A stretch of 15,286 nt of DNA from Thermodesulfovibrionales bacterium (GCA_021129835.1 JAJOKM010000123.1:1-15286), one strand, 5' to 3'. Shown: positions 6,692 to 14,188, numbered from the stretch's first letter. The notes: a model not told the origin generated them from the letters alone. Translations and numbers: made by a program.

Positions 6692-7558
6692 ATGAAAACT
6701 CCTGGCATCTATAGTGCCTGCACTTATTCTCTGCTTTTGCATATACTGATAGTCGCAATTGTAGTTTTTACCATAGAGCGGTCAAATATCACACCAGTAA
6801 CACCTGCGGTGTATGTTGTCTCCCTTGCTGGCGTGCCGGTTATGCCTACGCTTTGTACCAGCGGTGAAATTAAGGAAATTCCAGATATAGAAAAGTCTCT
6901 TTTGCCTCCACCAGAGCCCCCTCTGCCAAAAGAGGAGATACAAAGACCCCGTGTTGCTCCGAGAGCAAAGCGGCCCCCTAAACCAGTAATTAAAAGGGAT
7001 ATAGAGAGACCTTTTGTTGCTCAAGAAGTCGAGCAGCTCCCTAAGGCCTTATCAAAAAAAGGGTTGCAAGAGCCTTGCCGCGTTATTCCTCAAGAACAGC
7101 CCAAAAAAGAGAGTTATCAACAGAAGAGTGAAGATCATGACATTGTTAGTGAAAGGATAGCCGCATTGCAGGCTGTGCGAAAGATAGGAGAAGTAGTGGC
7201 GCTCAGGAAGATGGTGGATATTGATGGTCAGAGGGCATCTGTCCCTGACCAAGAAGGGCAGATGCCAGCAATAGATGATGCATATCTAAAAACTCATGTC
7301 CCTAACAACAAAGATTATCACCTGATAGTTAGGAACAAAATAAGGGAGCAATGGATATTCCCGGGAGGTATTGATATGGATTTAGAGACAATAATCTCGA
7401 TCAGGATAGCAAAGGATGGAGATGTAACCATAAACAGGGTAGAGAAAAGCTCAGGAGTTCCTCTCTTTGACAGGTCTGTCTTGAGGGCAATAAACATGGC
7501 AAATCCTCTTCCACCACCGCCACAGGAGATGGAGATCGGCGTGAGGTTCCGGCCATGA
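6692..7558 (+). CDS. tolA: TolA/TonB-type periplasm-spanning energy transducer
   Basis: The protein has 288 residues. The N-terminal helix (about 8-29) contains Ser13 and His17 in YSLLLHILI, matching the SxxxH motif with which TonB and TolA contact their motor proteins. A Pro/Lys/Glu-rich extended region (about 60-200, with PPPEPPLPKEE and PRVAPRAKRPPKPVIK) should cross the periplasm. The C-terminal TonB-like domain (about 202-288) contains VRNKIREQWIFPGG, VEKSSGVPLFDRSVLRAI and PLPPPP. The linker is Pro-rich, closer to TonB than to the Ala/Lys helical domain of enteric TolA, but position between tolR and tolB argues for the TolA role. The ATG at 6692 is chosen over a TTG at 6686; its ribosome site is weak. 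The end overlaps tolB by four bases. Confidence 0.85.
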   Translation: MKTPGIYSACTYSLLLHILIVAIVVFTIERSNITPVTPAVYVVSLAGVPVMPTLCTSGEIKEIPDIEKSLLPPPEPPLPKEEIQRPRVAPRAKRPPKPVIKRDIERPFVAQEVEQLPKALSKKGLQEPCRVIPQEQPKKESYQQKSEDHDIVSERIAALQAVRKIGEVVALRKMVDIDGQRASVPDQEGQMPAIDDAYLKTHVPNNKDYHLIVRNKIREQWIFPGGIDMDLETIISIRIAKDGDVTINRVEKSSGVPLFDRSVLRAINMANPLPPPPQEMEIGVRFRP

Positions 7559-8817
7559 GAGTTTGTTACTCGTTTCTCGCTGTTGTGACGATGTTTATTA
7601 TCTATTTTTTGCCCCCTGTCGTCGCTGCTGAAAGAGTTTTTATTGACATAACAGCACCCTATATCGAGAAGTTACCCATAGCAATTCAGGACTTTAGTGG
7701 GGGAGAGGAGATATCAGATATCGTCAGGAACAACCTCGAATTTACAGGTCTCTTCAGGTGCTTTGCGGATGATGCCCAGATTGAGAAACCTGGTCGGCCT
7801 TTTAACCCAGCTAACTGGAGAGGTTTCGGCATCGAGCTTGTCACCAAAGGAAGGGCAACAATGGTAGATGGAAGGTTAAGTGTTACTGTTTCTGCTTATG
7901 ATGTCTCTACCGGAAGAGGAGTATTCAAGAAAGAATACTCTGCCCCTGCAGGTTTATTAAGGCCACTTTCCCATGCCATAGCTAACGATATATATAGAGT
8001 TCTTACAGGACAGCAAGGGATATTCAGGACGAAGATAGCCTTTGTAAATGAAGAGGGTGGCAATAAAGAGCTGTATTTGATGGACTGGGACGGTCACCGT
8101 ATGCGTGGACTCGGAATAACAGGTTGTATCCTTCTTACTCCACGGTGGTCGACAGATGGAGATAGTCTGCTTTATTCTGCTCTGAGAAATCATCATTGGG
8201 GTATTTATCTGTTTGATAAGAACATTATGAGTGAAAGGAATATAGTTGCACTACGAGGATTAAATATGGTTGGTAACTTTTTCCCCGCCAATAGAGACTT
8301 TGTGTTTACATCATCAAAGGGTGGCAGGCCAGACATATACATCGGGAATATTGTGGACATGAAGACAGAGAGGTTAATCTCATCCCCATGGATCGATACC
8401 TCTCCCTCTATTTCTCCTGATGGGAACAAGCTATTGTTTGTATCTACTAGATCAGGACTCCCGCAAATTTATATCTCAGGCAAAGATGGACATGGAATAA
8501 ATAGGCTTACCTTTAGAGGTTCTCACAATACTTCTCCAGCATGGTCGCCCAAAGGTGATAAAATAGCCTTTGTTAGTAGAATCGCTGGAAAAAATCAGAT
8601 ATTTATCATGAGGCCTGATGGCATAGGATTAATCCAATTAACAGAGAGGGGAAATAATGAGGACCCAACCTTTTCTCCTAACGGAAGGCAGATCGCCTTT
8701 GTTTCTGACAGAAGCGGCACAAAGGGCATATATATTATGAATATCAATGGCGAAGGAGAGAGGAGGATAAGCCCTGAGGGGTTTAAAGCGGTCAGCCCAA
8801 GTTGGTCACCATTATGA
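7555..8817 (+). CDS. tolB: TolB, periplasmic beta-propeller protein of the Tol-Pal system
   Basis: This 420-residue periplasmic protein would interact with TolA and the lipoprotein Pal. A signal peptide (about 1-25) has a hydrophobic core AVVTMFIIYFL and a likely cut after Val-Ala-Ala before Glu26. An N-terminal TolB domain (about 27-145) begins VFIDITAPYIEKLPIAIQDF. A C-terminal propeller (about 165-420) is built of repeated PD40-type blades, visible as SPSISPDGNKLLFVSTRSG, SPAWSPKGDKIAFVSR and DPTFSPNGRQIAFVSDRSG. The length is normal. The start overlaps the tolA stop (ATGA). No pal or cpoB follows: moaC comes next, so Pal must be encoded elsewhere if present. Confidence 0.95.
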   Translation: MRVCYSFLAVVTMFIIYFLPPVVAAERVFIDITAPYIEKLPIAIQDFSGGEEISDIVRNNLEFTGLFRCFADDAQIEKPGRPFNPANWRGFGIELVTKGRATMVDGRLSVTVSAYDVSTGRGVFKKEYSAPAGLLRPLSHAIANDIYRVLTGQQGIFRTKIAFVNEEGGNKELYLMDWDGHRMRGLGITGCILLTPRWSTDGDSLLYSALRNHHWGIYLFDKNIMSERNIVALRGLNMVGNFFPANRDFVFTSSKGGRPDIYIGNIVDMKTERLISSPWIDTSPSISPDGNKLLFVSTRSGLPQIYISGKDGHGINRLTFRGSHNTSPAWSPKGDKIAFVSRIAGKNQIFIMRPDGIGLIQLTERGNNEDPTFSPNGRQIAFVSDRSGTKGIYIMNINGEGERRISPEGFKAVSPSWSPL

Positions 8818-8825
8818 GAGATTCT

Positions 8826-9299
8826 ATGAGATTTACACATTTTAATGAAGAGGGACAGACAAAGATGGTGGATGTGTCTGAGAAGCCACTGACCAAGAGA
8901 GAGGCCATGGCTATCGGCTCTGTATACATGAGACCAGAGACACTCAAACTAATAAAAAATAAACAGGTATCCAAAGGGGATGTATTTGAGGTTGCAAGGG
9001 TTGCAGGGATTATGGCTGCAAAGAAGACATCAGAGATCATACCTATGTGTCATCAATTGAATCTGACGCATGTAGGCATTAGTCTTGACATTGACGAAGG
9101 CAAAAACAAGGTCACCATAAAGACCACCATAAAGATTGCTGGACAGACAGGCGTAGAGATGGAGGCCCTTGTAGCCACAACTGCCACAGCCTTGACTATT
9201 TATGATATGTGCAAGGCTGTAGATAAAGAAATGGTTATCTCTGACATAACACTTCTGGAGAAGCGAGGCGGAAGGAGCGGAGAATTTAGGAGGGATTAA
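8826..9299 (+). CDS. moaC: Cyclic pyranopterin monophosphate synthase (molybdenum cofactor)
   Basis: MoaC converts the product of the radical SAM enzyme MoaA, 3',8-cyclo-7,8-dihydro-GTP, to cyclic pyranopterin monophosphate, the first step of molybdopterin synthesis. From this start it has 157 residues, normal length. Conserved segments are THFNEEGQTKMVDVSEKP near the start, IIPMCHQLNLTHV in the middle, and GVEMEALVATTATALTIYDMCKAVDKEM, which holds the catalytic Asp and Lys. Two starts are possible. The ATG at 8826 has GAGAG (8816-8820) upstream and fits the family N-terminus. The ATG at 8814 would overlap the tolB stop as ATGA and add four residues. Either way it is coupled to tolB. No other moa/moe gene is visible. 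Confidence 0.93.
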   Translation: MRFTHFNEEGQTKMVDVSEKPLTKREAMAIGSVYMRPETLKLIKNKQVSKGDVFEVARVAGIMAAKKTSEIIPMCHQLNLTHVGISLDIDEGKNKVTIKTTIKIAGQTGVEMEALVATTATALTIYDMCKAVDKEMVISDITLLEKRGGRSGEFRRD

Positions 9300-9817
9300 T
9301 TCTCTCTTTGCCTGTATCTATTCACGGTAAATCTGAATATCTCGATATTTTTATCACCAGGCTTTATGCCTGCCTTTGTCTCTGCAATCTTTAATTGCTC
9401 TTGGAAGGTACTGACACCTTCGATGTCAGGCAATATTAGCCCCCTTTTATCCCCTTTGACAACCATTACGCCGTAAATCTTAGGATCAAGGCTTGATATG
9501 TCACTCACTTTTTCGGGTTCAGATAAGATATCTACAGAATATGTTAGTTCTCTCAATTCATCTGCCTGAACAGGATGAAATCTCTTGTCCTCGGTAGCAG
9601 ATGCTATGGCATTTCTTACTATCTCCCTATAAATATTCTCCTTAGATGGGAGAAATGTGCCTATACATCCCCTTAGCCTTCCATATTTCTTCAATGTCAC
9701 AAATACGCCAGCCCTCTTTTGCATCTCAGGTGGCAATTCCTCTACAGGTTCAATTACTCTACCAAATCTTAAATATTCCTCGATAGCCTTTTGGGCAAGA
9801 CTTACGAAAGGGCACAT
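9296..9817 (-). CDS. AMMECR1-domain protein (AmmeMemoRadiSam system protein A type)
   Basis: This 173-residue AMMECR1 domain protein has the family hallmark LRGCIGTF (about residues 48-55) and the preceding GVFVTLKKYGR. Downstream are NAIASATEDKRFHPVQADEL, YSVDILSEPEKV and GLILPDIEGV. The family is widespread in bacteria, archaea and humans. In many bacteria it sits with a Memo-like dioxygenase-fold protein and a radical SAM protein, suggesting a modification role, but no reaction is established as far as I know. Neither partner is in this window. The ATG (9815-9817) lies one base after the stop of the polyprenyl synthase gene, so the two are coupled. The stop codon overlaps that of moaC on the other strand. 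Confidence 0.88.
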   Translation of the reverse strand: MCPFVSLAQKAIEEYLRFGRVIEPVEELPPEMQKRAGVFVTLKKYGRLRGCIGTFLPSKENIYREIVRNAIASATEDKRFHPVQADELRELTYSVDILSEPEKVSDISSLDPKIYGVMVVKGDKRGLILPDIEGVSTFQEQLKIAETKAGIKPGDKNIEIFRFTVNRYRQREN

Positions 9818-9818
9818 T

Positions 9819-10835
9819 TCACTTATCCCTTTGCATTGTATACTCAGCCATGGTCAGGAGTACATCCCTTTCACGGGAGTCAGGAAAGACCTCTAATTCT
9901 GACTTCGCTTCCACTACAAGCCCTTCTGCTATCTTTAATGACTCCTCTATGGCATTATATCTTGAAAATAGGTCTATTATCCTTTTCAGTCCAGAGTTTT
10001 GAGTCTTGCCTTTTATGGGGGCTCTCTTTTTTGATTTCTGAGCGGCAGCTGCCTCGTTGATAATATCTTTTATTTCGTCTCTTTCTACATCAGCCGCCAC
10101 TTTTAACAGATATATCAATGGCATCGTAATTTTCCCTTCCGCAAGATCTTTGCCGAGCTTTTTACCAAGTTCTCTTTGTTCTGCCACATAATCAAGTATG
10201 TCATCCGCTAACTGAAATGCAGTGCCTGTCTTCATACCAAATCGCAGGAGAGACATCTCCCTTTTTTCTGGTTGATTTGATAATATTCCTCCAATTCTGC
10301 ATGCTGCTGACAGCAGGACACCTGTCTTTGCAGATATGATATCGAAATATTCCTCCTTGGTTATTTCAGGATCTCCGACCCTGCAGAGCTGCAGTATTTC
10401 TCCTTCAGCCATGCGGGTTACTGCCTCTGAAAATGCCTCTGTTATCTTTTGATTCTTCTGGCTGACAGCAAGCATCAAGGCGTTAGAGTACAAAAAATCA
10501 CCCGCGAGTATCGCGGCCTGCCTTCCCCAAAGAGTATGAGCTGCTGACTCTCCTCTTCTTGTTTCTGCGTCATCAATTACATCATCATGCAGCAGAGATG
10601 CAGTATGGATTGCCTCAATAGTGGCTGCTAATAATATGCGATCTGCTCCTTTGTAGCCGCAAAGTTCTGCACTGAGCAAGAGAAATAACGGTCTTATCCT
10701 CTTCCCTCCACTGTTCAGGATATGCCTGCCTATCATCGGTATCAGAAAGACATTGCTTTTGAAGAGATCCATCAACTGCTCATCAACTGCTCTTAATTCT
10801 TCTGAGTAATCTGCAAAAATGTCTTTAATGGTCAT
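9819..10835 (-). CDS. ispB: Trans-polyprenyl diphosphate synthase (octaprenyl/heptaprenyl type)
   Basis: This enzyme extends an allylic diphosphate with isopentenyl diphosphate, Mg2+-dependent, most likely to make the quinone side chain. The 338 residues show GGKRIRPLFLLL (about 43-54), the first Asp-rich motif in LLHDDVIDDAETRRG (about 81-95) and the second in FQLADDILDY (about 208-217), all intact. The small residues and Ala just before the first motif fit long-chain synthases, but chain length cannot be assigned safely, so ispB is a family-level label. It is longer than usual near the C-terminus: a Lys-rich stretch AAAAQKSKKRAPIKGKTQNS (about 263-282) precedes the final helices. The start overlaps the mtnA stop (ATGA), and the AMMECR1 gene follows one base after the stop. 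Confidence 0.93.
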   Translation of the reverse strand: MTIKDIFADYSEELRAVDEQLMDLFKSNVFLIPMIGRHILNSGGKRIRPLFLLLSAELCGYKGADRILLAATIEAIHTASLLHDDVIDDAETRRGESAAHTLWGRQAAILAGDFLYSNALMLAVSQKNQKITEAFSEAVTRMAEGEILQLCRVGDPEITKEEYFDIISAKTGVLLSAACRIGGILSNQPEKREMSLLRFGMKTGTAFQLADDILDYVAEQRELGKKLGKDLAEGKITMPLIYLLKVAADVERDEIKDIINEAAAAQKSKKRAPIKGKTQNSGLKRIIDLFSRYNAIEESLKIAEGLVVEAKSELEVFPDSRERDVLLTMAEYTMQRDK

Positions 10836-11896
10836 ATGCCTTTTAATCTCAGGGACTCGATGTCTATATCCGCTCTCATTAATTTTTTTATGTCCATTGG
10901 TCTGAATGCCCCTTTTTCGGTAAAAAAAGATGCAACATAATTTGCTGGCGTGACATCGAAGGATAAGTTTATTACATTCACACCTTCTGGCACTACCCTA
11001 TGCCCCCATATAGTCGTCACTTCATCAGGGTGACGCTCTTCGATGGGAATAAGATCCCCGGAATGCATACCGAAATCTATACTACTTAGCGGCGCTGCAA
11101 CATAAAAAGGGATATTGTGTTCCTTGCAAAGGACGGCAATGGTGTATGTCCCTATCTTATTTGCTACATCTCCATTTTTCGTCGTTCTATCAGTTCCAAC
11201 AATAACAAGGTCTATCATTTCATTTTTCATCAGGGCTCCAGCCGTGCTGTCTGTTATCAATGTCACGGGAATCCCGGCCTGGATCAGCTCCCATGAAGTC
11301 AGTCTTGCACCCTGAAGCACTGGCCTTGTCTCGCCCGCAATTACCTGTATCCTTTTACCCTGTTCCGTTGCTATTAATAGTGGAGCCGTGGCCGTGCCGT
11401 GGCCACCTGTGGCGAGGCTGCCTGCATTGCAGTGAGTGAGTATTGTATCTCCATCTTTTATGAACTCTGAACCCCATCTGCCGATTGCCTTGTTTACTTC
11501 AATGTCCTCCTCGAGAATCTTGTTCGCTTCATAGATGAGCAATTCTTTAAGTCTGTCAATAGGGCGCTCCTTATTAGCCAAGAGGAGTCTCTCTATTCTT
11601 CCTGTTGCCCAGCTTATATTTACGGCAGTAGGTCTTGTAGAAAGCATCATTTTTATAATTGGTTCGATCTGTTTTGTAAACTCATCAAAGCTTTCTGCCT
11701 TTATGTCCTGTGCACCGAGGGCTATGCCCATAGCTGCTGCAATGCCTATTGCCGGGGCGCCTTTTATCCAGAGCTTCTTTATTCCATCTGCAACCATATG
11801 ACAATCAGTGCATTCAATAAACCTTACTTCAAGTGGAAGCCTGCTCTGATCCAGCATAACGCCCTTTCCGTCTCTCCATTCTATCGTCTTGACCAT
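10832..11896 (-). CDS. mtnA: Methylthioribose-1-phosphate isomerase
   Basis: The enzyme converts 5-methylthioribose 1-phosphate to methylthioribulose 1-phosphate in methionine salvage from methylthioadenosine. The 354 residues match the family. The N-terminal part has KTIEWRDGKGVMLDQSRLP and IKGAPAIGIAAAMGIALGA. The central GDTILTHCNAGSLATGGHGT holds the catalytic Cys (near residue 157). VGTDRTTKNGDVANKIGTY holds the catalytic Asp (near 237), which separates MtnA from the related eIF2B alpha subunits. AGETRPVLQGARLTSWEL is also typical. A strong Shine-Dalgarno AGAGGAG (11904-11910) precedes the ATG, between it and mgtE. No other salvage gene (mtnB/C/D/P) is visible; some bacteria use MtnA in other 5-deoxyribose disposal routes. 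The stop overlaps the next start by four bases. Confidence 0.95.
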   Translation of the reverse strand: MVKTIEWRDGKGVMLDQSRLPLEVRFIECTDCHMVADGIKKLWIKGAPAIGIAAAMGIALGAQDIKAESFDEFTKQIEPIIKMMLSTRPTAVNISWATGRIERLLLANKERPIDRLKELLIYEANKILEEDIEVNKAIGRWGSEFIKDGDTILTHCNAGSLATGGHGTATAPLLIATEQGKRIQVIAGETRPVLQGARLTSWELIQAGIPVTLITDSTAGALMKNEMIDLVIVGTDRTTKNGDVANKIGTYTIAVLCKEHNIPFYVAAPLSSIDFGMHSGDLIPIEERHPDEVTTIWGHRVVPEGVNVINLSFDVTPANYVASFFTEKGAFRPMDIKKLMRADIDIESLRLKGI

Positions 11897-11923
11897 AAAT
11901 AAGCTCCTCTGCTGATAACTGCA

Positions 11924-13747
11924 TTACACCAAATATTTCATAAAAATAGTAGCTACCATAAAATATATTGTTAGCGCCAAAATGTCATTGTATACCGTCA
12001 CAAAAGGGCCTGAGGTTATTGCAGGGTCAATCTTAGCTTTAGTTGCTAAGGTTGGCGCTATAAGTGCGAATATGGTTGAGCTGCAGATGGCCAAAAACAT
12101 CGATATGCCGACTACTAGTCCTAATATGGGCATTCCTTTTAATATGGCGGCAGTAACTCCAATAACAGCTCCAGTAAGACTGGCAATCATAAACCCTGCA
12201 AGCAGCTCTTTTGCTATATATTTCCAATAGCTGTCAATAGAATCAAGGGCTATATTTCGTACCAGAGTAGTGGCGATCTGCAGCCCGGTGTTGCCTGCCA
12301 TCCCCATAATCACAGGGATGAAGGCAGCAAGCATGACAATAGCGACAAGAATTTCTTCAAATTGACCGATCACAACACTCGAAATCAATCCCCCGACAAG
12401 GCATAGCAGTAGCCATGGCAGGCGGCTTTTAACTATATTTAGTGAGTGAGTACCTTCTATGTTTCCAAACCTCACCTCAGAAGTTCCGGCAATTCGGTAT
12501 ATATCCTCTGTCGCTTCTGCCTCCATAACATCCATAATATCATCGACCGTTATAATACCAAGTAAATGTTCATCCGAATCCACAACAGGCATTGATACGA
12601 GGTCATATTTCGACATCATCTCGGCTACAATCTCGGCATCGTTATGCGGAGATACTTTTATAATCTTTGTCTCCATCACCTCAGAGAGCTTTCTGTGAGG
12701 TTCTGTTAATAGTAATTCCCTTAAAGATAGAACCCCTAAAAGCCTTTTCTCGGTATCAATAACATAGATGTAATATACGGCCTCGATATCCATAGCATCT
12801 TTCCTGAACCTCTCGATTATCTCTTTTGTTGTAATCTCGGGCCCATAAGAGACAAACTTATTGGTCATCAACCCTCCAGCAGTATCTTCTTTGTGCCCTA
12901 AAAGCTCTTGAATGTCTTCGGCCTCTTTCTTTCTTATCTGCTCCAAAATCTTCCTCGCCTTCTCGACAGGCAAATTGTTAAGAATGTCCGTGGCATTGTC
13001 AGGAGGCATCTCTTCTATTACATCTGCGGATTTTTCGATATCCATAGTATCTATTATCTTTATCTGCATGTCAGGTTTTAGTTCCCGGAGTGCCGCGGCA
13101 GCAGTTTTTATATCAAAATCCCTGAAGAGGTTAAAGACTTCATCTTGCGATATCTGGCTTATTATATCTGCGACATCAGCAGGATGGAGCTCAGATATCA
13201 TTTGGTGCGGCACAGTAAGAGCTATTGTCTTTAATGCGGGTTTGATGGGCTGGATGTACTTCCAGCTTATTAATTTATCTGTGAGATGTATCCGAAATAG
13301 TTTTAATAAGCCATCCTTGCCATTACTTATTCCAGCCCTTCTCAAAAGCCCTCTCGCTCCGACATCAACAGCAACAAGCAATGCGTCGCTGCCACGTCCC
13401 TCAAGCTTGATGTCATTTGCCGTTACTACCCTTACTCCATTGACATCGACTATTCGTTTGTCTAATATGTCTCTTCTTGCCATTATGTCATCTTCGCTAG
13501 GGCTATACGATTCAGTTAAGGCTGCAGTAAGATATGTCGAAATTATCCTTTTGTTGAATAAATTAATTTTGTCCCACTTGACTCGAAATAATCGTCTTTT
13601 TCTCTCTAAGATAATGGCAGATACCATCGGAAGCGGGTCTCCTTTGACTACAACGATGTCCTTAACTCTCCCGATAACATCCCCTTTAGGGTCAAAGACA
13701 GGTTTTTTTATGACTTCGCTGAGAAATAGATCACCAAATAGAGGCAT
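11924..13747 (-). CDS. mgtE: MgtE magnesium transporter with an extra N-terminal PRC-barrel-like region
   Basis: This is an inner-membrane Mg2+ channel/transporter. At 607 residues it is about 150 longer than a standard MgtE. The additional N-terminal part (about 1-165) begins FLSEVIKKPVFDPKGDVIGRVKDIVV, which resembles a PRC-barrel; a second similar stretch (about 90-160) starts DKRIVDVNGVRVVTANDIKL. The MgtE N-domain of helical repeats (about 175-285) includes LHPADVADIISQI and MPPDNATDILNNLP. Two CBS domains (about 288-415) include DTAGGLMTNKFVSY and LVSMPVVDSDEHLLGIITVDD. The C-terminal pore domain (about 443-607) has five predicted helices, GMAGNTGLQ and FVTVYNDILAL with the conserved pore Asp near 587. 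The start at 13747 lies directly beside a strong promoter with no visible ribosome site, suggesting a leaderless mRNA. It is the first gene of the minus-strand run; mtnA starts 27 bases after its stop. Confidence 0.93.
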   Translation of the reverse strand: MPLFGDLFLSEVIKKPVFDPKGDVIGRVKDIVVVKGDPLPMVSAIILERKRRLFRVKWDKINLFNKRIISTYLTAALTESYSPSEDDIMARRDILDKRIVDVNGVRVVTANDIKLEGRGSDALLVAVDVGARGLLRRAGISNGKDGLLKLFRIHLTDKLISWKYIQPIKPALKTIALTVPHQMISELHPADVADIISQISQDEVFNLFRDFDIKTAAAALRELKPDMQIKIIDTMDIEKSADVIEEMPPDNATDILNNLPVEKARKILEQIRKKEAEDIQELLGHKEDTAGGLMTNKFVSYGPEITTKEIIERFRKDAMDIEAVYYIYVIDTEKRLLGVLSLRELLLTEPHRKLSEVMETKIIKVSPHNDAEIVAEMMSKYDLVSMPVVDSDEHLLGIITVDDIMDVMEAEATEDIYRIAGTSEVRFGNIEGTHSLNIVKSRLPWLLLCLVGGLISSVVIGQFEEILVAIVMLAAFIPVIMGMAGNTGLQIATTLVRNIALDSIDSYWKYIAKELLAGFMIASLTGAVIGVTAAILKGMPILGLVVGISMFLAICSSTIFALIAPTLATKAKIDPAITSGPFVTVYNDILALTIYFMVATIFMKYLV

Positions 13748-13754
13748 AATGTGT

Positions 13755-13783
13755 AGTATACCCTATCAACTGCTCAATGACAA
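13755..13783 (-). promoter_or_regulatory. Strong sigma-70 promoter for mgtE, probably giving a leaderless transcript
   Basis: Read on the minus strand, TTGTCA (13778-13783) and TATACT (13755-13760) have a 17-base spacer, one mismatch each from consensus. The predicted transcription start, about 7 bases past the -10, is near 13748, directly before the mgtE ATG (13745-13747). No Shine-Dalgarno lies in the 15 bases before that ATG, which fits leaderless translation. No Mg2+ riboswitch leader is possible if this start is correct. Confidence 0.5.
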
Positions 13784-13798
13784 TAGCCGTTATTTAGA

Positions 13799-13965
13799 GT
13801 GAGGATTGACCGCAGAATCCAGAAAAATATGTTCCTCAGCCTCATCCAGGCCGTCAAGGCAAGAGCGAGAGGATATCGAACCAGCAGGAACATCATCGCC
13901 ATATCTTATCCCTTAACCCGTAAAGCTATCCCACACTTTCCCTTGCATTTCGTATCTGAGACCTG
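13799..13965 (+). pseudogene. Decayed C-terminal end of an ISL3-like transposase
   Basis: The frame from 13799 encodes FLSLIQAVKARARGYRTSRN followed by IIAISYPLTRK. This resembles the last part of ISL3-family (DDE, IS204/IS1001/IS1096/IS1165-type) transposases, which end with a motif like NSxIQxxKxxARGYR...GKL. Near 13914-13920 the similarity appears to move one frame over, where VKLSHTFP continues from 13920, so the tail is frameshifted as well as truncated. The body of the gene with the catalytic acidic residues is absent, and I see no terminal repeats for the original element. It therefore cannot encode an active enzyme. The match rests on motif memory, so confidence is moderate. Confidence 0.45.
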
Positions 13966-14061
13966 TTATATTTATCGGAGATGATATTAAGGCTCAGCTT
14001 GGGGTCACAATAACTCACAGAACCCTGACAGACCGGTTAAAGAAAACGATTAATATTTGCC
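13966..14061. other. Short stretch without a recognisable gene, between the transposase remnant and the MITE
   Basis: No start codon with a ribosome site and no hairpin of note is visible. One plus frame (from about 13917) stays open across this stretch and, with the MITE removed, would end in a TGA overlapping the ATG at 14189. It has no start codon and no family I recognise. The final 8 bases (TATTTGCC, 14054-14061) are the left target-site duplication of the MITE. Confidence 0.4.
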
Positions 14062-14179
14062 GTAATTACTCAGGTTCACGGTTCAAGGTTGAAAAACGAT
14101 TAAAATTAAACAGTCTGAACCTTAGTAATCATAAAAGTATAAAGTTGCTAACCGTGAACTTGATAACCTGAGTAGTTAC
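14062..14179. mobile_element. 118-base MITE, copy B, with a perfect 8-base target duplication
   Basis: Terminal inverted repeats are GTAATTACTCAGGTT (14062-14076) and AACCTGAGTAGTTAC (14165-14179), 15 bp with one mismatch. The 8 bases TATTTGCC occur exactly on each side (14054-14061 and 14180-14187), marking a transposition event. Inside are subterminal words TTCACGGTT and GGTTCAAGGTT near the left end and their complements near the right; there is no ORF. Ends starting GTAA together with 8-base duplications are features of the IS66 family, so this is probably a non-autonomous IS66-type derivative mobilised in trans. It lies nine bases before the ATG of the next gene and so replaces its 5' untranslated region. 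Confidence 0.85.
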
Positions 14180-14188
14180 TATTTGCCT

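Noticed and set aside
12912..13802. Long plus-strand open frame of 296 codons opposite mgtE
   Set aside because: It is antisense to a well-supported mgtE with all domains intact, and its Ser/Ile-rich translation has no family resemblance.
13917..14070. Open frame that, with the MITE removed, would end in a TGA overlapping the ATG at 14189 (ATGA)
   Set aside because: It looked like translational coupling to a lost upstream gene, but there is no start codon and its first part reads better as the frameshifted tail of the transposase remnant, so the overlap is probably chance.
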